Source: Streptomyces fildesensis
GTDB lineage: Bacteria > Actinomycetota > Actinomycetes > Streptomycetales > Streptomycetaceae
Direction: 5' to 3'
DNA length: 64,000 bases
Assembly (NCBI RefSeq): GCF_016107395.1
Contig: NZ_JAAIKO010000009.1
Coordinates: 62,001 to 126,000 of the forward strand
The notes below the pieces were generated by a model, which was given only the letters and a program-made list of their open reading frames with translations, had not been told where the DNA came from and did no database searches. Below, one piece after another: positions 42,869 to 52,331 of this stretch. The position numbers and the translations under genes were made by a program. Each line of letters begins with the position of its first letter. Position 1 is the first letter of the stretch.

Positions 42869-43434
42869 TTCGCTCCTGGGTGATCTCCAGCCGACGGGAC
42901 CACTGCCTGAGGTGGCTTGGGCCAGGGACAGGCCGGATCTTCGGTGATCTTCACCTGCTGGGGGTTGTCTCTGGGGAAGGTCCAGATGCGGCCCAGGGTG
43001 CTGGTGGCGGTCACTGTGGTTGCGTCCAGCGTGACTTCGGTGAACGGGTTGGAGTCGCAGGAGACCGCGATCCATTGCAGAGTGTGGTCGTCGTCGTCCC
43101 GGGTCAGGGCGACCCAGCCGATGCTGCCGTGGGCCGATGATTCCCCTGCCAGGGCGCGGCTTCCGGCGTGGACGCAGGTGGCGAAGGTCGTATCGACGTC
43201 GATCCAGGTACTGGGGGTCCACGCGGTGGCCCGTAGAACTTCCCACCACTGCCAGTCCTCGGCCCGCCGGTCATGGAGCCGGTCGGCGGGGGAGAACCGC
43301 ATGAGATTCATGACCGACAGGGATCCGTCGCCGAACATGATGAAGTCCCCGTCAGGCGCCTCCCGGGCGCGCCAGCGGTCCTGCACGAGGACGGCCTTGG
43401 GTGCCGTATAGGGGAAGCTCACACCCGCCATCAT
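42859..43434 (-). CDS. Uncharacterised 191-aa protein
   Basis: No family recognised. The protein is soluble with many Trp and Asp residues (AEDWQWWEVLRATAWTPSTW, DVDTTFATCVHAGSRALAGE) and ends Pro-rich. It has no signal peptide or membrane segment. Its stop lies inside the end of the convergent kinase-like gene (10-base overlap). Codon use matches its neighbours, and the frame is long and GC3-biased, so it is probably real. Confidence 0.65.
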   Translation of the reverse strand: MMAGVSFPYTAPKAVLVQDRWRAREAPDGDFIMFGDGSLSVMNLMRFSPADRLHDRRAEDWQWWEVLRATAWTPSTWIDVDTTFATCVHAGSRALAGESSAHGSIGWVALTRDDDDHTLQWIAVSCDSNPFTEVTLDATTVTATSTLGRIWTFPRDNPQQVKITEDPACPWPKPPQAVVPSAGDHPGANYP

Positions 43435-43534
43435 GACATCGAGGAACGGTGCGAACAGGGGGACACATGGGTCAAGATCAGGGCCTCGGCCCGGTCTCGT
43501 GTACGGGCGGGTGGGCGCCGTGGCTCGTGCCGTG

Positions 43535-45526
43535 TCAGGCGGCGCCAGGTCCGCAGATGGCGTGGAGTGCGGCGCGCGCCGCGTCGCACAGGTCGTCGTC
43601 CTCCGGGACGGAGCGCCAGGTTCCCTGTCTGACGGGGCGCACGTCGGCGTCCAGGAACGCCCGCAGGACGGGCTCCGCCGGGGCGGCGTCGGTGCCGATC
43701 TCGGCCAGCAGCTTCACGGTCTCGACGACCGCCCGATGAACGCCGCCCCGCTCGGTGAACGGTGCGATCGCTCGGACCAGGACAGGGACCACCTCGTCGG
43801 TTCGCCCGGTGATCCGCCACAGCGCCTCGCCGACACGCAGCGGTAGCCAGCCCTCCTGGTGCACGGTGAGGAGTTCGCGCAGCCGCCCGACGTACGCGGC
43901 GCCCGGCGTGCCCAGTTCCGCCAGCAGAACGGCGGCGTTGTCCTGGTCGTACGGCTCGCCCAACTGCGGGACCAGCAGAGCCAGCGCGGGCTCCCGGTCG
44001 CCGGTCAGCCGCCCGTACGCGAGCGCCAGGCTGCGCGGCGCGAACGGCTGGTCCGCGGGCGGGGCGTCGAGCAGGGCGCGCAGCCGCTCGCGGGGCACGG
44101 CCCGGGCCGCGGCCGGTCCGATCGCGGCGAGTGCGTCCAAAGCCCACACCACGGCGTGGGTGTCCAGGAGGCCCAGCAGTTCCGGGAGGGCGGGGGCGGC
44201 CGCGGCGCCCCAGGACTCCAGCAAGCGGCAGAGCTCGCGGCGTTCGTCGAGGGTGGATGCGGCGGCGAGCCGGGCCCGCAGCGGGGGCAGCAGTGCGTCG
44301 GCGTGGGCGCTGAGCCCTGCGGCGACCTCGTTGAGGCTCAGCTCGTACGTCCACCAGCCGTCGGCGTGGGACGCGTGGTACGCGAACCCGAGCTGCGCTT
44401 GGGCCAGCCGCCGCACCAGCGGTGGTACGCACCGGGCGTCACCGAGCCGGGACAGGGCCCAGATCGCGTGGGACCGGGCGGGCAGGTACGGCTCGCCCTC
44501 GTCCGTCACCATGGCCGCCAGCGCGTCCGCCCAGGGACGGGCGGCGTGCCCGCACATGCCGAGGACCCGGGAGGCGAAGAGCCGGTTGTCGGGCTCGGGG
44601 TCGGACAGTGAACGGGCCACAGCCGGGAGCAACTCCGGGACGGCGGAGCGCCGACGGCTGAGCGCCTGGGCGGCCGCCTGCAGCGCGCCCGCGCGCACGG
44701 AGGGGTCGGGGTGGCCGATCAGTCTCTGGATTGCGTCGGCCAGGGCCGCCCGGTCCTCTCCCAGCAGGCCGACGGCCCAGACGACCGTGGGCTTGGCCGC
44801 GCCGCGTCCCGGCCGCCATGTCTCCGGTTCGCTGCCGGACAGCACGTTGGACACTGTCTGTGCGTACACGGAGTCGTCCTGCCCCGGAAGCGCGCGGCGC
44901 AAGGCCTGCACGGCAGCGAGGCGTACGGAGGGCTCGGCGTCGTCCATGAGTTCCCGCAGCCAGCCGATCGAGGCGCCGCGCTGTTCACGAGCATGGGCGA
45001 TCAACGAGCCGACCGAGTTGACGAGTTGGATCCTCGTTTGTGGGTCGGACTCCACGGCCCACCGGGTCCGCAGCCCCGCGGTCACCTCGTCGGCCCGGTG
45101 GTGGGCCTGCGCGAGGGCGTCAGCGACGGCGGTACGGTGCACCGCCAGCGGACCGTCCAGCAGCGGCAACAGGTCCGTCACCGCCAGGTCCCACGCGGCG
45201 GGCCAGGCCGAGGTGACGAAGCGGGGTGCTGCGCTGTTCGCCGCGTCGGCCAGCGCCCCGACGAGGTCCAGGAGCTCCTGGCGGACGTCCGCGTCGATGG
45301 CCGGGTCGGCGGCGGCCGCGATGACGTACCCAAGAGCGGCCGGAGCCGAGGAATGGACCGCGCCGCCCTGATGGTGGACGTGCGTGAGCAGATCGTCGGC
45401 AGCGGCCGCGGCCTTCTCCGGCCGGTGGAGATCCCGCAGCATGCCGGGCACGTCCCCGGCAGCACCGTAGGCGTGCCTCAGCGCCGCCCAGTCGACGTTG
45501 TCGAGCCGCGCGAGCGCGTCGCTCAT
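43535..45526 (-). CDS. Large HEAT-repeat protein
   Basis: 663 aa built from repeated paired helices, for example MDDAEPSVRLAAVQALRRAL, GHPDPSVRAGALQAAAQALS, SDPEPDNRLFASRVLGMCGH and LLDTHAVVWALDALAAIGPA. These are HEAT repeats forming a protein-binding solenoid. It has no signal peptide. Similar proteins in Streptomyces are of unknown function. The start overlaps the stop of the small gene at 45523 by 4 bases, so they form a coupled pair. Confidence 0.85.
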   Translation of the reverse strand: MSDALARLDNVDWAALRHAYGAAGDVPGMLRDLHRPEKAAAAADDLLTHVHHQGGAVHSSAPAALGYVIAAAADPAIDADVRQELLDLVGALADAANSAAPRFVTSAWPAAWDLAVTDLLPLLDGPLAVHRTAVADALAQAHHRADEVTAGLRTRWAVESDPQTRIQLVNSVGSLIAHAREQRGASIGWLRELMDDAEPSVRLAAVQALRRALPGQDDSVYAQTVSNVLSGSEPETWRPGRGAAKPTVVWAVGLLGEDRAALADAIQRLIGHPDPSVRAGALQAAAQALSRRRSAVPELLPAVARSLSDPEPDNRLFASRVLGMCGHAARPWADALAAMVTDEGEPYLPARSHAIWALSRLGDARCVPPLVRRLAQAQLGFAYHASHADGWWTYELSLNEVAAGLSAHADALLPPLRARLAAASTLDERRELCRLLESWGAAAAPALPELLGLLDTHAVVWALDALAAIGPAAARAVPRERLRALLDAPPADQPFAPRSLALAYGRLTGDREPALALLVPQLGEPYDQDNAAVLLAELGTPGAAYVGRLRELLTVHQEGWLPLRVGEALWRITGRTDEVVPVLVRAIAPFTERGGVHRAVVETVKLLAEIGTDAAPAEPVLRAFLDADVRPVRQGTWRSVPEDDDLCDAARAALHAICGPGAA

Positions 45527-45828
45527 CGGTAGCTCTCCTCGACCTGCTCCGCGACCGCGAAGACGGCGATCTCCTCGGCGTACCGCGTGCGGCGGTCGTC
45601 GTCCGCAGCCGAGGCGATGAGGCCCGCCATCAGGACGGCCTCTTGCGGCTCCCCGGGGGAGCGGCCGGTCGCGATGGCCGCCAGGTACGGGAGGGCGGGG
45701 AAGCTGTCGTCGTAGACGGATTCCTGGTGACACAGGTCGTCCCACAGGTCGCTCCAGACCTGTCCGTCCTCCTCACCGCCCAGGCGGGCGAAGGCGGCGG
45801 CCAGGTCGTCGGAGGGTCTCACGCTCAT
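45523..45828 (-). CDS. 101-aa helical protein coupled to the HEAT-repeat gene
   Basis: From ATG 45828. The sequence (AFARLGGEEDGQVWSDLWDD, LCHQESVYDDSFPALPYLAA, then DDDRRTRYAEEIAVFAVAEQ) looks like the N-terminal helices of the same HEAT-type family, where LWxxLCHQxxVYxxSFxALPxL is common. It may therefore be a split-off first part of the larger protein. A 4-base ATGA overlap couples the two. The function is unknown. Confidence 0.75.
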   Translation of the reverse strand: MSVRPSDDLAAAFARLGGEEDGQVWSDLWDDLCHQESVYDDSFPALPYLAAIATGRSPGEPQEAVLMAGLIASAADDDRRTRYAEEIAVFAVAEQVEESYR

Positions 45829-45952
45829 GCCACCGGATTGTTCCGGACACCGGTCCCGTGCCGGAGAGCGGCCCCGGCGAACGGGCGGATCCCGGTGGCC
45901 GGTTCGCGACGGTCCCACCGGCGGGCCTCCGGCCGGCGATCCGATGCCCGGT

Positions 45953-46780
45953 TCACAGCTCCGATGCCCCCCAGGAGGTGACGTGCACCTCGTCGCCGGT
46001 GGACAGTTTTCCGGGTCGCAGTACGGCGTACTTGGTGCCGAAGGCGACGCCGCCCTCGGCGGCCCGGCGATAGATGGCCAGGGTGCGCAGTGGCTCGGGG
46101 CCCGCCTTGGTGCCGGCCTGCTGGTCGACCATGGTGACGGCGCACCGGATGGCGAGCTTGGCGTAGCCGAGTTCGCTGTCGCCGATAGTGATGCGGTGGG
46201 CGCGGTCCTCGGTGTGGGGGGTGTCCCAGCCGTCGACGACGATGTTCGGGCGGAAGCGGTCCATGGGGAGGGGCGGGCTGCCGTGTTCGCCCAGCCGCTC
46301 GTTCAGCAGATCCACGGTGGACCGGGAAAGGATGTGGACGGCGCAGCTGTCGGCGTAGCCGGAGGTGCCGGGTGTCCGGCCGTCGGTGACGCGGTGGTGG
46401 TCGGCCGGAACGCGCACCAGGCGGCTCGGGGTGCCGAGAACGTCGGACAGCCATGCGGCGGCTTCGGTTCCCTGGTCGATGCCCCTGAACGGAGCCCCGA
46501 ACAGCGTGACGTCGCGAGGACGGCCGGAGGTGTCGATGTCGATGCCCGTCGGGTCCGCGCCCGGGGCGTGCAGGGTGAGCCGCTCTCCGCCGTCGCTGAG
46601 CTCGGGGCGGATCACTGCCAGTCGCGGGTTGCGCCGCTGGCTGCGGAAGACTCCGTCCTCGCCGGTGACCATGAAACTGCGGTCATGCGCGAGGCCCGCG
46701 GGGGTCAGCACCGCGGTGTGCGTCGGCATGGGGGCGCAGCCCTTGACGGGGTAGGACACCAGCTGCGCGACCCTGGCCAC
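45953..46780 (-). CDS. MOSC-domain protein
   Basis: 275 aa. An N-terminal beta-barrel domain (about 1-120) contains LVSYPVKGCAPMPTHTAVLT and LAHDRSFMVTGEDGVF. The MOSC domain (about 130-270) contains MDRFRPNIVVDG and the conserved cysteine in LAIRCAVTMVDQQAGTK, ending LSTGDEVHVTSW. The layout equals the mARC/YcbX type of molybdenum-cofactor sulfur-ligand enzymes, which reduce N-hydroxylated compounds. No ferredoxin domain is fused. The 166 bases upstream hold no gene. Confidence 0.9.
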   Translation of the reverse strand: MARVAQLVSYPVKGCAPMPTHTAVLTPAGLAHDRSFMVTGEDGVFRSQRRNPRLAVIRPELSDGGERLTLHAPGADPTGIDIDTSGRPRDVTLFGAPFRGIDQGTEAAAWLSDVLGTPSRLVRVPADHHRVTDGRTPGTSGYADSCAVHILSRSTVDLLNERLGEHGSPPLPMDRFRPNIVVDGWDTPHTEDRAHRITIGDSELGYAKLAIRCAVTMVDQQAGTKAGPEPLRTLAIYRRAAEGGVAFGTKYAVLRPGKLSTGDEVHVTSWGASEL

Positions 46781-46947
46781 ATGCTCTCCCTTGTGCTGTG
46801 TTCATGCCGTACCACTGGTGACCGTATGGACAGGTGTGGCTCGTCGGCAATGGAAATACGCGCCTGCGGCAGGCCCGGCCGACGGCCCTAAGCCATCCGG
46901 CGTTCCGTCGAACAGCAGGAGACCGTGGAGCCGCGGAGGGGTTCGCG

Positions 46948-47571
46948 CTAGCCCCGGTGGGCTGCTCTCGTGGCTGCCGCGGTGCGCGCCCTCGGCGTCA
47001 GTGCGGCGCGCAGCGCCGGGGTGAGGATGCGGCGGGACTCGGCGGGGGTGAGGGCGGCGGGGGTGGGGAGCGGGTTGAGGTAGCGGGTGTAGATGAGGCC
47101 GCCGAGGATCGTCACCACAGCCGTGGCACGGGCGGTCGCGTCCCGGCCGCCGAGAAATTCAACAAGCCGGGCCAGCAGCTCCTGTTCCAGATATTCGCGG
47201 ATCACCTCGGAGGCCTCGTCACCCTGGGCGGTGAGCCGGCGGAAGTCGGCGTCCTCCCACAGGTCCGTCACCGCGTCGATCAAGCGGTCGGGGAGGGTCG
47301 CCGGGTCGCCGAGGAGGACATCGTCCACTGCCAGTGCGTTGGCGCACTGGAACTGCATCACGTCTGCGAACAGGCCCTTCTTCGACCCGAAGTGGTACGC
47401 GATGAGTGCCGGGTCGACCCCGGCGGCGCCGGCCACCGCGCGCAGGGTGGTGCGCCGGTAGCCGCGCTCCAGGAACAGCGCGCGGGCCGCCACGACGATC
47501 GACTCGCGGGTCGGCGGGTTGCCACGCGGGCGGCCGCGCGTGCGGGCTGGGGCGGGGGCGGTGTTATTCAT
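46948..47571 (-). CDS. TetR-family regulator
   Basis: 207 aa. The DNA-binding domain is RESIVVAARALFLERGYRRT, then TLRAVAGAAGVDPALIAYHF GSK. The ligand domain (about 75-200) includes TVVTILGGLIYTRYLNPLPT-like hydrophobic helices near the end. It is divergent from the SDR/PPOX/dehalogenase-like run starting at 47648 with 76 bases between them, so it is the likely regulator of that operon. Confidence 0.9.
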   Translation of the reverse strand: MNNTAPAPARTRGRPRGNPPTRESIVVAARALFLERGYRRTTLRAVAGAAGVDPALIAYHFGSKKGLFADVMQFQCANALAVDDVLLGDPATLPDRLIDAVTDLWEDADFRRLTAQGDEASEVIREYLEQELLARLVEFLGGRDATARATAVVTILGGLIYTRYLNPLPTPAALTPAESRRILTPALRAALTPRARTAAATRAAHRG

Positions 47572-47647
47572 CAGCGTTGAGCTTGCGTTTCATGATCGGC
47601 ACAGTCAAGGGCGTTCCGGAAACCACACGGAGGGATGACCCGACATC

Positions 47648-48340
47648 ATGCGTATCGCAGTCTTCGGCGCCAATGGACCGACCGGCCGCCACCTCACCGA
47701 ACAAGCCCTGGCAACCGGCCACGAGGTCGTCGCCGTGACCCGTCGCCCCGGCTCCATCGCCGCGCGGCCAGGACTGACCGTAGCCGTCGCCGACGCCACC
47801 GACCCGGCGGCCGTCGACGCCGCGATCGGCGGGACGGACGCCGTCCTGTCCGCGCTGGGCGCACGCTTCAGCAAGGAGGCCATCACCACGTACTCCGCGA
47901 GCGCCACCGCCATCACCGAGGCCATGGACCGGCACGGCGTCAAGCGGCTGCTCACTGTCAGCTCCAGCATCGCCGACCCCAACTGGCGTCCCACCGGAGC
48001 GCACTTCTTCAACCACGTGCTCGACCCGCTGGTGAACCGACGCCTCGGCCGCACCCTCCACGAGGACATGCGCCGGATGGAGGCCGTGATCCGTGGGACG
48101 GGCCTGGACTGGACCCTCGTGCGGCCGTCCGGCCTCTTCGAGCACCCCGTCGTCACGGATTTCCACACCGCCGAGACCAGCGCCGACGGCGTCTTCACCG
48201 CCCGTGCCGACCTCGCCGCGAGCATGCTGCGCGAAATGGAGGAGCGACGGTACGTCCGCACGGCCATGGGTGTCATCACCAAGGCTGTGCAGCCGAACAT
48301 CGCCAAGCTGATCTGGAACGAGGGAGTGAAGAAGAAATGA
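47648..48340 (+). CDS. NAD(P)-binding atypical SDR
   Basis: 230 aa. The dinucleotide loop is RIAVFGANGPTGRHLTEQAL, followed by VTRRPGSIAARPGLTVAVAD and DAVLSALGARFSKEAITTYS. It is the NmrA/BVR-B-like atypical SDR type, usually an NADPH reductase or redox sensor. It is the first gene of a compact run: the next start overlaps its stop by 4 bases. Confidence 0.88.
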   Translation: MRIAVFGANGPTGRHLTEQALATGHEVVAVTRRPGSIAARPGLTVAVADATDPAAVDAAIGGTDAVLSALGARFSKEAITTYSASATAITEAMDRHGVKRLLTVSSSIADPNWRPTGAHFFNHVLDPLVNRRLGRTLHEDMRRMEAVIRGTGLDWTLVRPSGLFEHPVVTDFHTAETSADGVFTARADLAASMLREMEERRYVRTAMGVITKAVQPNIAKLIWNEGVKKK

Positions 48341-48762
48341 GCCGGGCCGTTGAACTCCCCGCCATCACACGGGCGTTCTTCGCCCGTCCCCACACGGCCA
48401 CCTTCACCACCCTCCGCCCCGACGGCACCCCGCACGTCACGCCCGTCCGCTTCACCTTCGACGCGACCACCGGCCTGGCCCGGGTGACCACCCGGGCGGG
48501 AGCCCGCAAGTCCCGGAACGTGGCGGCGGGCGGCCCGGCGGCCCGGGTCGCGCTCTGCCAGGCGGACGGATTCGACTGGGTCACCCTCGAAGGCCGGGCC
48601 ACCGTCACGGACGAACCCGCGCGCCTGGCCGAGGCGGTCCGCCGCTACACCGTCCGCTACGGGGCGGCACCGCCCGCCCCGTTGGACCTGGTCGTCGTCG
48701 AGATCGCCGTCGACCGCGTCCTGAGCCTCAACCTTCCCCTCCCCGTACTGAAAGCGAAGTGA
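48337..48762 (+). CDS. PPOX-class (pyridoxamine-oxidase-like) protein
   Basis: 141 aa. The split beta-barrel is seen in FFARPHTATFTTLRPDGTPH, VTPVRFTFDATTGLARVTTR and SRNVAAGGPAARVALCQADG. Members bind F420 or FMN and reduce small molecules. It overlaps the SDR gene by 4 bases and precedes the dehalogenase-like gene by 7, so the three are co-expressed. Confidence 0.85.
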   Translation: MSRAVELPAITRAFFARPHTATFTTLRPDGTPHVTPVRFTFDATTGLARVTTRAGARKSRNVAAGGPAARVALCQADGFDWVTLEGRATVTDEPARLAEAVRRYTVRYGAAPPAPLDLVVVEIAVDRVLSLNLPLPVLKAK

Positions 48763-48769
48763 CCCCGAG

Positions 48770-49642
48770 ATGCCCACCATCCCCGTCCTTGATTCCACCG
48801 TCCACTACCGGGAGTCCGGCGACCCCGACGGGCTGCCGTTCGTCTTCCTCCACGGCAACCCCACCTCCTCCCACCTGTGGCGGAACGTTCTGCCGGGTGT
48901 GGCCGCGCCCGGCCGCCGCCTGCTGGCCCCCGACCTCATCGGCATGGGCGACTCCGGCAAGCCCGACCTCGCCTACTCCTTCGACGACCACTCCCGCTAC
49001 CTCGACGCCTGGTTCGACGCCCTCGGTCTCACCGAGGCGGTCCTGGTCGGCCACGACTGGGGCGGCGCGCTCGCCTTCGACCGTGCCGCCCGCCTGCCGG
49101 GCACCGTCCGCGGTCTAGCCTTCACCGAGACGATCATCAAACCGCTGGTCGGCGACGAATTCCCGGCGGCCGGGCGGGAGTTGTTCACCCTCCTGCGCAC
49201 CCCCGGGGTGGGGGAGGAGATGATCCTGGAGAAGTCACTGTTCATCGAGGGACTCCCGGGCACGCTCGCCACCCCGCTCGACCCTGCCGACCTCGATGTC
49301 TACCGACGCCCTTTCCCGACCCCGCACAGCCGCCGCCCGGTTCTGGCGTGGACGCGCATGATGCCGCTGGACGGCGAGCCCGCCGACGTCGTGGCCCGCA
49401 TCGAGCACTACGACGCCTGGCTGGCCGCCAGCCCCGACGTCCCCAAGCTGCTCGCCGCGTTCGAGCCGGGCCCGGGCGCGATGACCGACCAAGGGGCCGT
49501 GGCCTGGTGCGAGGAGAACATCGCGGGCCTGGAGGTCTCCCGCTTCGGCCTGGCCGGCCACCACTCTCCGGAGGACCGCCCCGAGGAGTTGGCCGCGGCG
49601 ATCAGCGCCTGGGTGGACCGCCACCGGCTGGCCCGCCCGTAG
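48770..49642 (+). CDS. Haloalkane-dehalogenase-like alpha/beta hydrolase
   Basis: 290 aa. The motifs follow haloalkane dehalogenases: VFLHGNPTSSHLWRNVLP with Asn30 next to the oxyanion hole, APDLIGMGDSGKP, the nucleophile in LVGHDWGGALAFD (Asp96, with Trp97 for halide binding), and a His in GLAGHHSPEDRPEEL (His264 or His265). Asn and Trp at these places are the usual halide-stabilising pair. It is the last gene of the SDR-PPOX run. Confidence 0.88.
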   Translation: MPTIPVLDSTVHYRESGDPDGLPFVFLHGNPTSSHLWRNVLPGVAAPGRRLLAPDLIGMGDSGKPDLAYSFDDHSRYLDAWFDALGLTEAVLVGHDWGGALAFDRAARLPGTVRGLAFTETIIKPLVGDEFPAAGRELFTLLRTPGVGEEMILEKSLFIEGLPGTLATPLDPADLDVYRRPFPTPHSRRPVLAWTRMMPLDGEPADVVARIEHYDAWLAASPDVPKLLAAFEPGPGAMTDQGAVAWCEENIAGLEVSRFGLAGHHSPEDRPEELAAAISAWVDRHRLARP

Positions 49643-49727
49643 GGTCCCCCCGGGTTCCCGATCACGACGGTGCCGATCGTCCCGGGGCCGACCATCGCGG
49701 TGCCGACCGGGCAGCCGCCGACGGGTG

Positions 49728-50813
49728 TCAGCGCAGTACGGCCGCCAGCAGGTCGGCGCCCAGCGCTGTCAGATCGGGCAGATTGAGGGTGTAGCGGACG
49801 TAGCGACCGTGCCGCCGGGCTGTGAGCAGGCCCGCGCGGCGCAGGACAGCGAGGTGGCGGGAGACCTCCGGGGGTGAGAGTTCCCAGGCGTGGGCCAGCT
49901 CACCGGTGGTGTGCGGGCCGCGGGCCAGGGTACGCAGCAGCCGCAGGCGTACCGGATGTGCGAGGGCCTCCAGCCGTAGTGTGACCGTTTCCAGGGATAC
50001 CGGCTCCGATGGGCTCGGCTCGCCCACGGGGTACTGCACCACCGGCTGCCACCCGGGCGCGTGGACCGCCACCAGGTGCGGGCGGCCGAAGACGCTGGGG
50101 ATGAAGGTCACTCCGGTGCCGTGGGCGGCGGTCGCCTTGTCCTGCAGCTTGTCCACGATGATGCAGTCGCCGTCCGGTGCCAGGGTGACCGCGCCGGAGA
50201 CCGATGCGAGTGCCGCCCCGATGCCCTGGCGCTTCAGCAGGTCGTTCTTGATGCGCAGGTCGGTGGCGAGCCGCACGGCGACGTCCGTCCAAGCGGCGTC
50301 GAAGAAGGCCTCGGCGCACTGTTCGAGGGTGTGGCGGACCCGCGCCCGCACAGCGGCCGGGTCCGCGAGCAGCCGTTCCGCGAAAGCCTCTTGCAGCGCG
50401 CCGCGGGCCTGGGCGACGTCCAGGGCCCGCTCGCGGGCGGCGGCATCGGTGAGGGGCGACGGCGTGCCGAAGTGGACCCGGTTGCTGCCGCAGGTGGTGA
50501 CGAGTGCTGCCCGCACATACGTTTCGTCGTCGATCCGGTCCACGTCGTCCAACTCCTCGGCGAGGGTCGGCCGAGGACGGGCGGGGATCAGGAAGTCGGC
50601 CTGCGAGGAACGCCAGAGGAACTCCGCCTCGCGCAACCGCTCGGCCAGTTCCGGCCGCAGCCCGGCCCAGACCTCGCCGGCCCAGCCGGCGAGCTGCGGG
50701 TGGTGTCCCGGTTCGGCCAGCACGTGCAGCATCGCGGTCAGCTCGGCCAGCGGGGAGGCGGCGAACCGCAGTCGCTCGGCCGGCAGGCCGCTGATGTCGA
50801 TCCTCAAGGTCAC
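49728..50813 (-). CDS. ArsR-type winged-helix regulator with a large N-terminal domain
   Basis: 361 aa. The N-terminal 260 residues (DISGLPAERLRFAASPLAEL, VTFIPSVFGRPHLVAVHAPG) match the actinobacterial DUF5937-type module. The C-terminal winged helix is LRLEALAHPVRLRLLRTLAR, then ELSPPEVSRHLAVLRRAGLL. No metal-binding cysteine motif is evident. It is divergent from the MFS gene and faces a long palindrome, so it is likely the repressor of that pump. Confidence 0.88.
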   Translation of the reverse strand: MTLRIDISGLPAERLRFAASPLAELTAMLHVLAEPGHHPQLAGWAGEVWAGLRPELAERLREAEFLWRSSQADFLIPARPRPTLAEELDDVDRIDDETYVRAALVTTCGSNRVHFGTPSPLTDAAARERALDVAQARGALQEAFAERLLADPAAVRARVRHTLEQCAEAFFDAAWTDVAVRLATDLRIKNDLLKRQGIGAALASVSGAVTLAPDGDCIIVDKLQDKATAAHGTGVTFIPSVFGRPHLVAVHAPGWQPVVQYPVGEPSPSEPVSLETVTLRLEALAHPVRLRLLRTLARGPHTTGELAHAWELSPPEVSRHLAVLRRAGLLTARRHGRYVRYTLNLPDLTALGADLLAAVLR

Positions 50814-50851
50814 CCCCTCATCATCACCGACCGGAAGGGCGACGACGGCGT

Positions 50852-50874
50852 CGGTTGACGGTGTCCGTCAACCG
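50852..50874. promoter_or_regulatory. Perfect palindrome between the ArsR-type regulator and the MFS gene
   Basis: Arms CGGTTGACGG and CCGTCAACCG (10 bp each, no mismatch) surround TGT. A further half-site, ACCGTTGACG, occurs just before the MFS start codon at 50913. The TTGAC inside the arms could also be the -35 box of the promoter. Confidence 0.8.
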
Positions 50875-50912
50875 GCGTTCCCGGCCCGGCGGCCGAACGC
50901 ACCGTTGACGCC

Positions 50913-52130
50913 ATGGCAACCATCACCAAGATCCAGCCCGGTGCCCTTGTCCGGGCCTCCGGAGGTCCCCGCTATGCCGTCGCCCTGGCCGTGGATGCGC
51001 TCGGCACCGGCCTGCTGCGGCCCTTTCTGCTGCTCTACGGGGTGACGGTGCTGAGGCTGTCCGCGCCGGCCACCGGCATCGCCATGACGGTCGGCGTCGT
51101 CGTGGGCCTGGTGTGCATGCCCGCGGTGGGCCGGTGGCTGGACCGGGGCGCACGCAGCACGGTCGTGGCGGCGTCGATGCTGGTGCGGGTGGTGGGCGTG
51201 GCGCTGCTGCTGGCCACCCCGGCAGGGCACGTCGGGCTGTTCGCGACGGCGGCCCTCTTCCTCGGTATCGGGAACCAGGCATGGCCGGCCGCCCACGCGG
51301 CTCTCGTGGCCACGGTCGCCCATGGCCGGGAACGCGACACCGCTCTCGCGGCAGGCCGCGCCCTGCGCAACGCCGGCCTGGGCGCCGGCGCGCTCCTTGC
51401 CACCGCCTGCCTGGCGGGCGGCACCACCGCATTGCAGGCGCTGGCCGCCGTCACCGGGCTCGCCTATCTCACCGCGGCGGCCCTGGCATGGTCGGTCCAT
51501 CTGCGCGCGGACCCGGCCGCTACCCCGGCCACGGAAGGGGGCGACGGGCCCGCACCACGGATGCGCGCGCTGCTGGCCGCCAACGTGATCTACGCCTTCT
51601 GCCTCAACATCCCCGAAATCGCGCTCCCGCTGGTACTGGTAACACAGCTGCACGCATCCCCGATGTGGTCGGCAGCCATCTTCGTGGCCAACACGGTGCT
51701 GGTGGTCACCCTGCAGGTTCCGGTCACCGTGCTGATGTCCCGCTTCTCGCGGCGCACGCTGCTGGCTCTCGCCGGCGGGGTACTCACCGCGTCCTACCTC
51801 GGCTTCCTCGCGGCCACCTCACTGGGACACGGCTGGGCCGCCCCGGCCGTCGCCACGGTGTCCGTGGCCTGCACCATCGGCGAGATCCTCTATGCCGGCA
51901 GTGCCACCGCGCTCGTCACCGTCCTCGCCCCGGCCCACGTCCTGGGACGCTCACTCGCCCGCTTCCAGCTCTCCACGGGCTTCGGCCTCGCCGTCTCCCC
52001 GGCGGTCATCACCACTCTCGCACCCCACGGCTCGGCCGCCCTCTGGGGCAGCCTCGCCGCTGCGACGCTCCTCTCGGCCGGCGCCGTGGCCGGCGAGGAG
52101 GATCAAGGAACGCGGCTCAGCGGCTCATGA
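50913..52130 (+). CDS. MFS transporter
   Basis: 405 aa with about 12 hydrophobic segments. Landmarks are YAVALAVDALGTGLLRPFLL at the first segment, GVVVGLVCMPAVGRWLDRGA at the loop between segments 2 and 3 (the MFS G-x-x-x-D-R-x-G-R-R-like motif) and the repeated half after about residue 205 (ALLAANVIYAFCLNIPEIAL). The substrate is unknown. The palindrome upstream and the divergent ArsR-type gene suggest inducible export. Confidence 0.9.
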   Translation: MATITKIQPGALVRASGGPRYAVALAVDALGTGLLRPFLLLYGVTVLRLSAPATGIAMTVGVVVGLVCMPAVGRWLDRGARSTVVAASMLVRVVGVALLLATPAGHVGLFATAALFLGIGNQAWPAAHAALVATVAHGRERDTALAAGRALRNAGLGAGALLATACLAGGTTALQALAAVTGLAYLTAAALAWSVHLRADPAATPATEGGDGPAPRMRALLAANVIYAFCLNIPEIALPLVLVTQLHASPMWSAAIFVANTVLVVTLQVPVTVLMSRFSRRTLLALAGGVLTASYLGFLAATSLGHGWAAPAVATVSVACTIGEILYAGSATALVTVLAPAHVLGRSLARFQLSTGFGLAVSPAVITTLAPHGSAALWGSLAAATLLSAGAVAGEEDQGTRLSGS

Positions 52131-52331
52131 GAGCGGTGTGCTCGTCCAGCAGGGGCTCTCGGGTGGCGGCCGGGACGGCCGAGGAGCGCATGGGCGTGCT
52201 GGTGTCCGCCGAACGGAGGACCGGGCCGAGTGTCCTGCTGGGCCCGGGGAACCGTCGGAGGGCGATGAGTTTCGCAGCGATTGCCGGTCTTTATCCCCAG
52301 CACGCCATCAACCGCACCCGAGGAGCGCATC

